Below, in pieces: positions 1 to 5,436 of a stretch of DNA of 5,436 nucleotides. The translations under genes were made by a program, and so were the position numbers. A model generated the notes under the pieces. The model made no database searches. It was given only the letters and a program-made list of their open reading frames with translations, and was not told where the DNA came from. The first letter of the stretch is position 1, and each line of letters starts with the position of its first letter. The stretch spans positions 1-5,436 of the forward strand of contig JAGRHE010000183.1 of the NCBI GenBank assembly GCA_020445165.1. The letters run 5' to 3'. The stretch is from Gammaproteobacteria bacterium. Lineage in GTDB: Bacteria > Pseudomonadota > Gammaproteobacteria > Chromatiales > Sedimenticolaceae.

Positions 1-2546
1 CGGAAGAGCTCGCCGGCATCGACGCCGTCATGCAAGAAGCCGGCGTGAAGGAATTGCCGACGGCGCGCCGCGTGGTACTCGTCGGCAACAAGATCTCACC
101 GGGGAACCCTATCACCAAAGAAGACGGCACGGTCGTCCGCACGCTTTGGGGCGAGCTTGCCTGGCAGCTTGGCGGCAAGAAGGCCTTCGCCCGGATCGCC
201 GCTGATGATGAGCGCGCGACCAGTCCGGGCGATGTGCTGCGAGAGCTATTCAAGGAATATGGCCCATGCCTGATCTTAGTGGATGAATGGGTGGCCTATG
301 CACGGCAGTTGCACGATCAGAGTGACCTGCCGGCAGGCGGCTTCGAGACCCAGTTCAGCTTCGCCCAGGCGCTGACGGAATCGGCCAAGCTCGCTGGCAA
401 CTGCCTGCTGGTGATCAGCTTGCCGGCCTCGGATACGGCGGGGTCGCCCCACACGCACGCAGATGACGTGGAAGTCGGCGGCCAACGTGGCCGTGAGGCG
501 CTTGACCGCCTGCGTAACGTCGTTGGGCGCATCGAGTCGTCCTGGCGCCCGGCAACCGCCGAGGAAGGTTTTGAAATCGTGCGGCGGCGGCTGTTCGAGC
601 CCTTCTCCGACCCGGCACAGTTCAAGGACCGTGACGTGGTCGCGCGGGCCTTTGCCGAGTTCTATCGCGCACAGCAGCAGGAATTTCCGCCCGAGTGCCG
701 CGACAGCGACTACGAGAAGCGCATCAAGGCCGCCTATCCGATCCATCCCGAGATTTTCGATCGGCTCTACACCGACTGGTCAACACTGGTTAAGTTTCAG
801 CGAACGCGGGGCGTGCTGCGCCTCATGGCGGCGGTCATTCACAGTCTGTGGGAGAAAGGTGACCGGAATCCGCTGATCCTGCCGGCGAACATTGCGATTG
901 ATGACCCGCGCGTGCAGTTCGAGCTGACGCGCTATCTCACGGACAACTGGGTACCCGTTATCGAGAAGGACGTCGACGGTCCGAGTTCTCTCCCGCTTCG
1001 GATCGACGGGGAAGTTCCGAATCTCGGAAAGTTCGCGGCCTGCCGCCGCGTCGCACGTGCCATTTACCTCGGCTCCGCACCCACTGCCGATGCGGCTCAC
1101 CGGGGTCTTGAAGATCGGCGCGTGAAGCTGGGCTGCGTGATGCCAGGGGAGTCACCGGCAGTATTCGGTGATGCGTTGCGTCGTTTGGCTGGCGCGGCGA
1201 CCTACCTGTACCAAGATGGTCCTCGCTATTGGTACTCCACGCAGCCGACGGTGACCAAGCTTGCCGAGGATCGCGCAGAGCAGTTGAAGCGCGACCCCGA
1301 CAAGGTCGTGCAGGAACTGGCCGCCCGGTTGCGCGCTGACCTCCGCAAGGCGGGTGACTTCACGCGCGTCCATCCGCTGCCTGCGTCAGGTCAGGATATT
1401 CCCGACGATCTCGATGCCCGGCTCGTAGTGCTGGGCGTTGATCACCCTTACAGCAAGGAGAAGGGCAACCTGGCCGAGGTCGCTGCAAAGGCGATTCTGG
1501 AATCACGCGGCAACGCGCCAAGGCTCTTTCGCAACACGTTGGTTTTTCTGGCGCCGGACAAGACCCGGCTGCAGGACCTGGACGAAGCGGTGCGTCGTTA
1601 CCTTGCGTGGGAGTCGATCCTCGCGGAGCGAGAGCAGCTAGACCTGTCGCCGCACCAGGTCAAGCAGGCCGAGACTCAGAAGGACGCGGCCTCGAGTGCC
1701 GTGACAGCGAGAGTACCCGAAACGTACCAGTGGCTACTCGTACCCGTTCAGGAAAACCCGCAGGCCGCCGTCGAGTGGCAGGCAATACGTCTGTCCGGTC
1801 AGGATGCCCTGGCGGTTCGGGCCAGCAAGAAACTCCGCGGCGATGAGCTGCTGGTGACGGGGTTCGCTCCGACTCGTCTGCGGATGGAGCTCGATCGGGT
1901 ACCGTTGTGGCGCGGCGATCACGTGGCCGTCAAACAGGTCGTCGAGGACTTTGCGAAGTATCTCTATCTTCCTCGGATCAGTGAACCGCGCGTGTTGCTG
2001 AGTGCGATCGGAGACGGCGTTGCGTTATTGACCTGGGAACAGGACGCGTTCGCGTTCGCTGACAGCCACGACGAAGAGGCGAGCCGCTACCGTGGGCTTC
2101 GCGGTGGACAGGTGGTGACGCTTCCAGACGCCGATGCACCTGGTTTCCTGGTCAAGCCGGAAGTCGCCCGCCACCAGCTCGATGCCGAAAGCAAGAAAGT
2201 GCCAGGCGAACCAGCGGGTCCGGGAGGTGAAACAGGAACCGGCGGGGATAACGGCCAAGGTGCAGCAACCGGCGGCGGAGGTGAAACCGCGCACCCTGAG
2301 AAGGCCGCTCAACCGAAGCGCTTTCACGGCACGGTGGAACTGGACGCGACGCGCGTCGGGCGCGACGCGAGCCGGATCGCCGACGAGGTGATCTCGCACC
2401 TGGCTGGTCTTGTCGGGGCAAAGGTGACGGTCACGCTAGAAGTCGAGGCTGAGATTCCGTCTGGCGCTCCGGATCAGGTGGTTCGGACAGTGACAGAGAA
2501 CAGCCGGACACTGAAGTTCACGAGTCAGGGGTTCGAGAAAGAGTAG
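1..2546 (+). CDS. DUF499-family P-loop ATPase, defence-associated (5' end outside window)
   Basis: Recognised as a DUF499 ATPase from conserved blocks, with residues counted from the first whole codon at base 3: an ARRVVLVG..ISPG segment (about 21-34), TLWGELAWQLGG (47-58), a Walker B strand LILVDE followed by WVAYAR (90-101), a sensor-1-like strand LLVISLPASD (135-144), and a GGQRGREALDRLRNVVGR block followed by the RRRLFEP segment (to about 200). A Gly-rich linker (about 735-761) separates the body from a 75-residue C-terminal domain typical of the family. The frame is open to base 1. The ATG at base 30 falls inside the conserved ATPase core, so it is not the start; the Walker A motif and roughly 100 or more residues lie upstream. 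No membrane segments are visible, so it is probably cytoplasmic. Family members occur in predicted phage-defence islands with DUF1156 methyltransferase-like proteins and helicases. The biochemical role is not established, and ATP-driven work on DNA or protein is inferred. The family call is firm; the role is uncertain. Confidence 0.9.
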   Translation, partial: EELAGIDAVMQEAGVKELPTARRVVLVGNKISPGNPITKEDGTVVRTLWGELAWQLGGKKAFARIAADDERATSPGDVLRELFKEYGPCLILVDEWVAYARQLHDQSDLPAGGFETQFSFAQALTESAKLAGNCLLVISLPASDTAGSPHTHADDVEVGGQRGREALDRLRNVVGRIESSWRPATAEEGFEIVRRRLFEPFSDPAQFKDRDVVARAFAEFYRAQQQEFPPECRDSDYEKRIKAAYPIHPEIFDRLYTDWSTLVKFQRTRGVLRLMAAVIHSLWEKGDRNPLILPANIAIDDPRVQFELTRYLTDNWVPVIEKDVDGPSSLPLRIDGEVPNLGKFAACRRVARAIYLGSAPTADAAHRGLEDRRVKLGCVMPGESPAVFGDALRRLAGAATYLYQDGPRYWYSTQPTVTKLAEDRAEQLKRDPDKVVQELAARLRADLRKAGDFTRVHPLPASGQDIPDDLDARLVVLGVDHPYSKEKGNLAEVAAKAILESRGNAPRLFRNTLVFLAPDKTRLQDLDEAVRRYLAWESILAEREQLDLSPHQVKQAETQKDAASSAVTARVPETYQWLLVPVQENPQAAVEWQAIRLSGQDALAVRASKKLRGDELLVTGFAPTRLRMELDRVPLWRGDHVAVKQVVEDFAKYLYLPRISEPRVLLSAIGDGVALLTWEQDAFAFADSHDEEASRYRGLRGGQVVTLPDADAPGFLVKPEVARHQLDAESKKVPGEPAGPGGETGTGGDNGQGAATGGGGETAHPEKAAQPKRFHGTVELDATRVGRDASRIADEVISHLAGLVGAKVTVTLEVEAEIPSGAPDQVVRTVTENSRTLKFTSQGFEKE
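2223..2287 (+). repeat. Short direct repeats encoding the Gly-rich linker of the DUF499 protein
   Basis: The 11-mer GGAGGTGAAAC occurs at 2223-2233 and again at 2277-2287, 54 bases (18 codons) apart and in frame, encoding GGET twice. A second repeat, AACCGGCGG, occurs at 2237-2245 and 2267-2275, 30 bases apart. Together they encode a Gly/Thr/Glu-rich, probably disordered linker between the ATPase body and the C-terminal domain. The repeats are multiples of three apart, as expected for a linker that grows or shrinks by slippage. Low-complexity codon use alone could also produce them. Confidence 0.5.
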
Positions 2547-2562
2547 AAGGTGATCTGAAGGT
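2546..2562 (+). promoter_or_regulatory. Two tandem Shine-Dalgarno-like motifs before the AAA_13 gene
   Basis: GAAGGT occurs at 2546-2551 and again at 2557-2562. The second copy has its AAGG core ending 9 bases before the ATG at 2571 and is the likely working site. The first copy begins on the last base of the upstream stop codon (TAG, 2544-2546) and is too far from the ATG to be ideal. It could hold a ribosome that has just terminated, favouring coupled translation (inference). An in-frame stop at 2562-2564 rules out any earlier start, so this site supports ATG 2571. Confidence 0.6.
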
Positions 2563-2570
2563 AGAGACTC

Positions 2571-4958
2571 ATGAGTGACGTTCTGGCACCGGGGGACAAG
2601 GCACAGGCGGACGAGACTACGGATGCGGCCAGTGCATCATCGGCGGCGTCGCATCAGATGCGGGAGGTCAAATACGTCCAGAACATCGGACGCTTTGAAA
2701 AAGGCCAGTCGGTTTCCGACGCAACATTCGGACCGTGCACGCTTGTATTTGGAGAGAACGGTTGGGGGAAATCGACGTTAGCTGACCTCCTGCGGTCGCT
2801 AACCAAGAATAACCCAGACATCCTGATCGGGAGGAAGACGCTCGCGGGTGGCCCAGAGCAGAAAGCGGTGGTGCGTTTTGGGGACCAGCGTGCCGTGTTC
2901 GAGCACGGGGCCTGGTCCGGTATCAGGCCGCGAATTGCAGTGTATGACAGCGTTTTCGTGAACGAAAACGTGTTTTCCGGGGACGTCGTCACGACCGAGC
3001 ACTTGAAAAACCAGTACGGCATGGTTGTCGGCGAGGAAGGTGTGCGCCGGGTTCGGCGGATTGTCGAGCTGGATAACGAAAATCGCGAGAACAACAACAA
3101 GTCGCGGATCGTCGAGGCGGAGCTGGACGGTATCGTGCGGAGTGTTGGGCCGGAAGGCATGACACGGAAGGAGTTTCTCACCCTCAAAGCAATTGACGAC
3201 GTTGATGCAAAGATCGAGGCCAAGGAAAAGGAAGTTCAGCGTGCGAGCCGCGCGAAGGAACTGAAGGGCGGTGGTGAACCCCGGCCTCTACCAGTTCCAA
3301 CGGAAACCGAGGAATTCAGGAAAAGCCTGCACAGCACTATCGAAGGGATCGCAGTAGCTGCAGCCAAGGCCGTCCGGGAGCACATTGCGAAGCATGCGGG
3401 AAAAGGCCGCGCCGGCGCGATGACGCATGAAAGCTGGCTAGAAGCGGGGACGACGTTCGTAGACGAGGCGGAGTGCGCGTTTTGTGGCCAGGCGCTCGAT
3501 GACCGCACGCTGGTCGATTCTTATGCGGAGTTTTTCAGCGACGCCTACAAGACGCTCGCTGCTGACGTGAAAGCGAGGCGGGATACGTTTGCACGCTACG
3601 AAAAGGGGGACTATCGCAGCCGGGCCGAGGAAATCATCGGGCAAAACGAGACGCTCTACGGCTACTGGAAAGAGGCGGGGCAGATCGAGCCTCCTGTTCT
3701 TGAAGGTGTTGAGGCTGCGCTTGAACAGATGGAGGCGGCTGCACGCCTCCTTGATGCCGTGTTTGCCAAGAAGCAAGGGAACCTGACCGAACCGGCCACG
3801 GGCAGTGATGTGGAGGCCGCGATTACGGCTTGGGATGAGGGTCGCAAGGAGATTGTCCATCTGAACAGCATTGTCGAGGCCCATGTGACGAAGATCAGGG
3901 CGCTCAAGGAGTCAGTTGACGCGACCGAGCTGCCGCGTCTCGAAAAAGAGTTGAAGACGCTGCGCGCCGCCAAGCGGCGCAATGAGGACGAGACAGGCGC
4001 AGTCATTGAGAAGCTTGAGGCGCACGAAGCTACGAAGAAACGCATTGCCAAAGAGAAGGAGGAGGAGAAGAAGGAGCTCAACGAGCACGGCCGAATGATC
4101 ACGGAAACGCTCGGGAGGACCATCAATTCGTATCTCGGCCGCCTGAACGCGGGCTTCAAGATCGACTACCGGGAACCTAACTATCAGGGCAAGGAGCCGG
4201 CGGCGAGCTACCAGATTCTCATCAACGACGTGCCGGTATCGCCGCGCAGCACGTCGGAAAACCTTGCCGAGGCGAGTTTTCGGAACACACTGAGCGCGGG
4301 GGATAAATCGACGTTGGCGCTCGCGCTGTTCCTAGCGAAGCTCAATGCCGATCCGGAACTGGGCAAAACCATCGTGGTGCTGGACGATCCGTTCACGAGT
4401 CTCGACAACTTCCGGCGGCAGTTCACGGCGATCGAGATTAGGAAGCTGTGCGGTCGTGCGGCGCAGACGGTCGTGCTGTCGCATGACAAGAACTTCCTGC
4501 GCCTACTGTGGGAGAAAATCGACCAGAGCACGATAAAGTGCCTCGCGATCCAGACCGGCGCACCCGGCATGACAACGATTGCGCCTTACGATATCGAATC
4601 AGAGACGCGGCCGCGGCACATCACGGAGCGGATGAAGATAGAGGAGTTCGTCGAAGGTGAGGCGCACGACGTTGGCTATATCAGGACACGGCTACGGACT
4701 GTCTGTGAAGACTTCTATCGACGGGGCGATCCTGGCCTATTCCACGAGGCGGCGAGCCTTGAAGAGATCATCCGCATCCTCGATGGGGCCCCGGCGCACC
4801 ATCCTTATAAGGGCGTCGTGGAGGACTTGCGCGACATCAATGAATATTCGCGCGGTGAACATCATGCGGAAGTGGAGGATGACCCGAGCGGCGAATCCTC
4901 AGATGAAGAGTTGAAGGGCTTTGCACGACGCGTTCTGGATCTCACGCGCGGTATGTAA
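2571..4958 (+). CDS. AAA_13-type ABC/SMC-like ATPase with zinc-hook-like CxxC, RloC/PrrC-like
   Basis: A 795-residue protein with a split ABC ATPase. Walker A is GENGWGKS (61-68), followed by the family-typical VYDSVFVNENVF (124-135). CAFCGQ (302-307) is a zinc-hook-like CxxC. A highly charged helical or coiled-coil stretch spans about 425-510. The ABC signature LSAGDKS (574-580), Walker B IVVLDD (601-606), D-loop SLD (610-612) and switch histidine in LSHD (H638) complete the ATPase. The C-terminal region carries R709-xxx-E713 and histidine pairs at 743-744 and 764-765. This layout and length fit AAA_13 proteins, the group containing the anticodon nucleases RloC and PrrC, in which an ABC ATPase controls a C-terminal tRNase. 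Whether this member cuts tRNA is inference. ATG 2571 is the first possible start and has an SD. Residues 1-29 form an Ala/Ser/Thr-rich, poorly conserved-looking leader, and Met30 (2658) lacks an SD. It follows the DUF499 gene by 24 bases, so the two are probably co-transcribed. Alternatives are a nuclease-free ABC sensor or an effector of another kind. Confidence 0.85.
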   Translation: MSDVLAPGDKAQADETTDAASASSAASHQMREVKYVQNIGRFEKGQSVSDATFGPCTLVFGENGWGKSTLADLLRSLTKNNPDILIGRKTLAGGPEQKAVVRFGDQRAVFEHGAWSGIRPRIAVYDSVFVNENVFSGDVVTTEHLKNQYGMVVGEEGVRRVRRIVELDNENRENNNKSRIVEAELDGIVRSVGPEGMTRKEFLTLKAIDDVDAKIEAKEKEVQRASRAKELKGGGEPRPLPVPTETEEFRKSLHSTIEGIAVAAAKAVREHIAKHAGKGRAGAMTHESWLEAGTTFVDEAECAFCGQALDDRTLVDSYAEFFSDAYKTLAADVKARRDTFARYEKGDYRSRAEEIIGQNETLYGYWKEAGQIEPPVLEGVEAALEQMEAAARLLDAVFAKKQGNLTEPATGSDVEAAITAWDEGRKEIVHLNSIVEAHVTKIRALKESVDATELPRLEKELKTLRAAKRRNEDETGAVIEKLEAHEATKKRIAKEKEEEKKELNEHGRMITETLGRTINSYLGRLNAGFKIDYREPNYQGKEPAASYQILINDVPVSPRSTSENLAEASFRNTLSAGDKSTLALALFLAKLNADPELGKTIVVLDDPFTSLDNFRRQFTAIEIRKLCGRAAQTVVLSHDKNFLRLLWEKIDQSTIKCLAIQTGAPGMTTIAPYDIESETRPRHITERMKIEEFVEGEAHDVGYIRTRLRTVCEDFYRRGDPGLFHEAASLEEIIRILDGAPAHHPYKGVVEDLRDINEYSRGEHHAEVEDDPSGESSDEELKGFARRVLDLTRGM
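2951..2977. repeat. Perfect inverted repeat inside the AAA_13 gene
   Basis: CGTTTTCGT (2951-2959) and ACGAAAACG (2962-2970) are exact reverse complements separated by 2 bases. A third alternating copy, GTTTTC (2972-2977), pairs equally with GAAAAC (2964-2969). The element could form a hairpin in mRNA, either an 8-bp stem with a UGAA loop or an alternative 6-bp stem. It lies within codons for the conserved FVNENVF segment, so it may simply follow from the protein sequence. No T-tract follows the longer hairpin, so a terminator is unlikely. Confidence 0.6.
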
Positions 4959-5004
4959 AGGCCGGACAACGTGCAGGGAGACGCCTCTAACATCTAAACC
5001 GCGC

Positions 5005-5022
5005 CGCTCTTGGTTCAGAGCG
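5005..5022. terminator. Small hairpin in the convergent gap, possible weak terminator
   Basis: CGCTCT (5005-5010) and AGAGCG (5017-5022) form a perfect 6-bp stem around the 6-base loop TGGTTC. The hairpin sits where the + strand operon and the - strand alpA-like gene converge, and it overlaps the stop and last codons of the latter. No T-run follows on either strand, so it does not look like a standard intrinsic terminator. Position is the main argument. Confidence 0.25.
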
Positions 5023-5200
5023 CTTCCAGTCCTACAAGCTTCGCTATCGCCTCGTCGGCCTCTTCCTCGGGCGTCACGTTTCGGCTGCCCAGTTTTCTGG
5101 GCTTCGGGAGCTTGCCGTCACGCCGCAGGCGCCAGATCGTCATGTCGGAGCAGCCGCCGAGCTTCTGCTTGAGCTGTTTGTCGGTAATCAGTCGTTTCAT
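5015..5200 (-). CDS. AlpA-like small DNA-binding regulator/excisionase
   Basis: A 61-residue protein with the AlpA/MerR-like winged-helix pattern: an N-terminal RLITDKQLKQKL helix (3-14), a recognition segment SDMTIWRLRRDGKLPKP (18-34) and a wing KLGSRN (36-41). AlpA-family proteins are short, often encoded next to tyrosine integrases in prophages and islands, and act as regulators of integrase expression or as excisionase-like directionality factors. The start at 5200 is supported by AGGAG 7 bases upstream. The tail after the wing (TPEEEADEAIAKLVG) lacks the tryptophans common in this family, so it is a divergent member. It is convergent with the AAA_13 gene (56-base gap) and lies downstream of the integrase on the same strand. 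Whether it promotes excision, represses its own promoter or controls the defence genes is not shown by the sequence. Confidence 0.82.
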   Translation of the reverse strand: MKRLITDKQLKQKLGGCSDMTIWRLRRDGKLPKPRKLGSRNVTPEEEADEAIAKLVGLEAL

Positions 5201-5207
5201 CGTTGGT

Positions 5208-5212
5208 CTCCT
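5208..5212 (-). promoter_or_regulatory. Ribosome binding site of the alpA-like gene
   Basis: AGGAG on the - strand lies 7 bases before the ATG at 5200-5198. This is close to ideal spacing and fixes the start of the small gene. Confidence 0.8.
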
Positions 5213-5244
5213 GTGCTATCGCGACCTCACTTGTGGGGATGGTA

Positions 5245-5273
5245 TTGATATCGCTGGCGATGGCTGCAGAAAA
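5245..5273 (-). promoter_or_regulatory. Weak candidate promoter for the alpA-like gene
   Basis: On the - strand TTTTCT (5273-5268) is followed after 17 bases by TATCAA (5250-5245). These are poor -35 and fair -10 matches with correct spacing, and would give a leader of roughly 35-40 bases. Between the boxes lies the hyphenated palindrome ATCGC-TG-GCGAT (5250-5261), a possible operator. The GC-rich host and weak -35 make this speculative. Read-through from the integrase gene is an alternative. Confidence 0.2.
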
Positions 5274-5303
5274 CCAATGCAACCTGCGTCGTGGTTTCCA
5301 ACC
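5271..5303. repeat. Short inverted repeats between integrase and alpA-like genes
   Basis: AAACCA (5271-5276) and TGGTTT (5292-5297) are exact reverse complements 15 bases apart. GGTT (5293-5296) also pairs with AACC (5300-5303), and another AACC lies between the arms (5281-5284). A cluster of AACC/GGTT half-sites in the int-alpA spacer could be binding sites for AlpA or the integrase. The arms are short enough to arise by chance. The rest of the 5201-5327 spacer shows no other gene. Confidence 0.3.
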
Positions 5304-5327
5304 GGCGGAATTTGCTGAAGAAGCTGA

Positions 5328-5436
5328 TCACCCGGCACCGTTGCTCCCGGATTCCATCGTGGCTGCGGACTTGTCGACGGTGTCCAGGTAATCAGCCCAC
5401 CACTGCATCATCCGGGTCCGCTCCTCGAAGCGGTCC
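5328..5436 (-). CDS. Tyrosine integrase, C-terminal end only (5' part beyond right edge)
   Basis: Reading leftward from 5435 on the - strand gives 35 codons ending at TGA (5330-5328). The residues DRFEERTRMMQWWADYLD match the C-terminal helix of phage and island tyrosine recombinases, commonly seen as an ERR..MMQAWADYL-type segment just after the catalytic tyrosine. That tyrosine should lie only a few residues beyond the window edge and is not visible. After the helix comes a short Ser/Gly-rich tail (KSAATMESGSNGAG). Integrases of this kind insert and, with an AlpA/Xis-type partner, excise islands at attachment sites, often in tRNA genes. The fragment precedes the alpA-like gene on the same strand with a 127-base gap. 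The call rests on a short motif plus context, since no catalytic residue can be checked. Confidence 0.75.
   Translation of the reverse strand, partial: DRFEERTRMMQWWADYLDTVDKSAATMESGSNGAG

Noticed and set aside
30..32. ATG at base 30 as the start of the DUF499 gene
   Set aside because: The frame is open to base 1 and upstream codons (EELAGIDAV) continue the family's conserved sequence. The ATPase fold would also lack its Walker A region.
2277..2284. Perfect SD-like GGAGGTGA inside the DUF499 gene (also at 2223-2230), possibly an internal translation start
   Set aside because: No ATG or GTG follows at a useful distance in the main frame. The motif is explained by Gly-Gly-Glu codons.
2347..2358. 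12-base perfect palindrome CGACGCGCGTCG with nearby GCGACGCG direct repeats
   Set aside because: Made only of GC-rich Asp/Ala/Arg codons within a conserved coding region; no sign of a regulatory role.
2654..3223. A 189-codon open frame on the - strand, and similar - strand frames at 276-746 and 3662-4159
   Set aside because: They lie wholly inside the two large genes. Their products are Ser/Arg/Pro-rich without recognisable domains, as expected for the antisense of high-GC coding sequence.
3964..3980. GC-rich 7-bp hairpin GCGCCGC-CAA-GCGGCGC in the AAA_13 gene
   Set aside because: It falls in Ala/Arg codons of a GC-rich gene, has no T-tract, and is likely compositional.
4959..5014. Possible small gene or attachment site in the convergent gap
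   Set aside because: Only 56 bases, with no open frame with a ribosome binding site, no tRNA-like sequence and no repeat found elsewhere in the window.
4921..5391. + strand open frames at 4921-5172, 5010-5318 and 5203-5391
   Set aside because: They run antisense to the alpA-like gene and the integrase tail, which have convincing family motifs, and their own products show no recognisable pattern.

Overview
The window looks like one end of an integrative genomic island in a high-GC bacterium, most likely a proteobacterium. The grounds are the GC-rich coding sequence and an AlpA-type regulator beside a tyrosine integrase. The species cannot be named from the sequence. Four protein-coding genes are supported. 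Two large genes on the + strand fill about 91% of the window, and a short integration/regulation module lies on the - strand at the right end. No RNA gene, CRISPR array or insertion sequence was seen.

Left and centre (1-4958, + strand). The first gene is a DUF499-family P-loop ATPase. It is already open at base 1, so its N-terminus, including the expected Walker A motif, lies outside the window. After a 24-base gap with two Shine-Dalgarno-like motifs comes a 795-residue ABC/SMC-like ATPase of the AAA_13 (RloC/PrrC-like) type. This protein has Walker A, a CxxC zinc-hook-like motif in the middle, an ABC signature, Walker B, a D-loop and a switch histidine. Its C-terminal region has an RxxxE motif followed by histidine pairs, reminiscent of the anticodon-nuclease site of PrrC/RloC. 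The two genes are probably one transcription unit whose 5' part lies upstream of the window.

Right end (4959-5436). A 56-base convergent gap holds a small hairpin. It is followed on the - strand by a 61-residue AlpA-like DNA-binding protein with a good ribosome binding site. A 127-base spacer rich in short inverted repeats comes next. The last 35 residues of a tyrosine integrase then run off the right edge.

Inferred working model: DUF499 ATPases are recurrent members of predicted phage-defence loci, often near DUF1156 methyltransferase-like proteins. RloC/PrrC-type ATPases are known partners of restriction-modification systems that cut tRNA when DNA restriction fails. Their arrangement here suggests a modification/restriction-like ATPase module coupled to an ABC-ATPase effector or sensor, carried as cargo of an int/alpA island. 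The pairing is the most interesting feature of the window. The nuclease activity and the functional coupling are inference.
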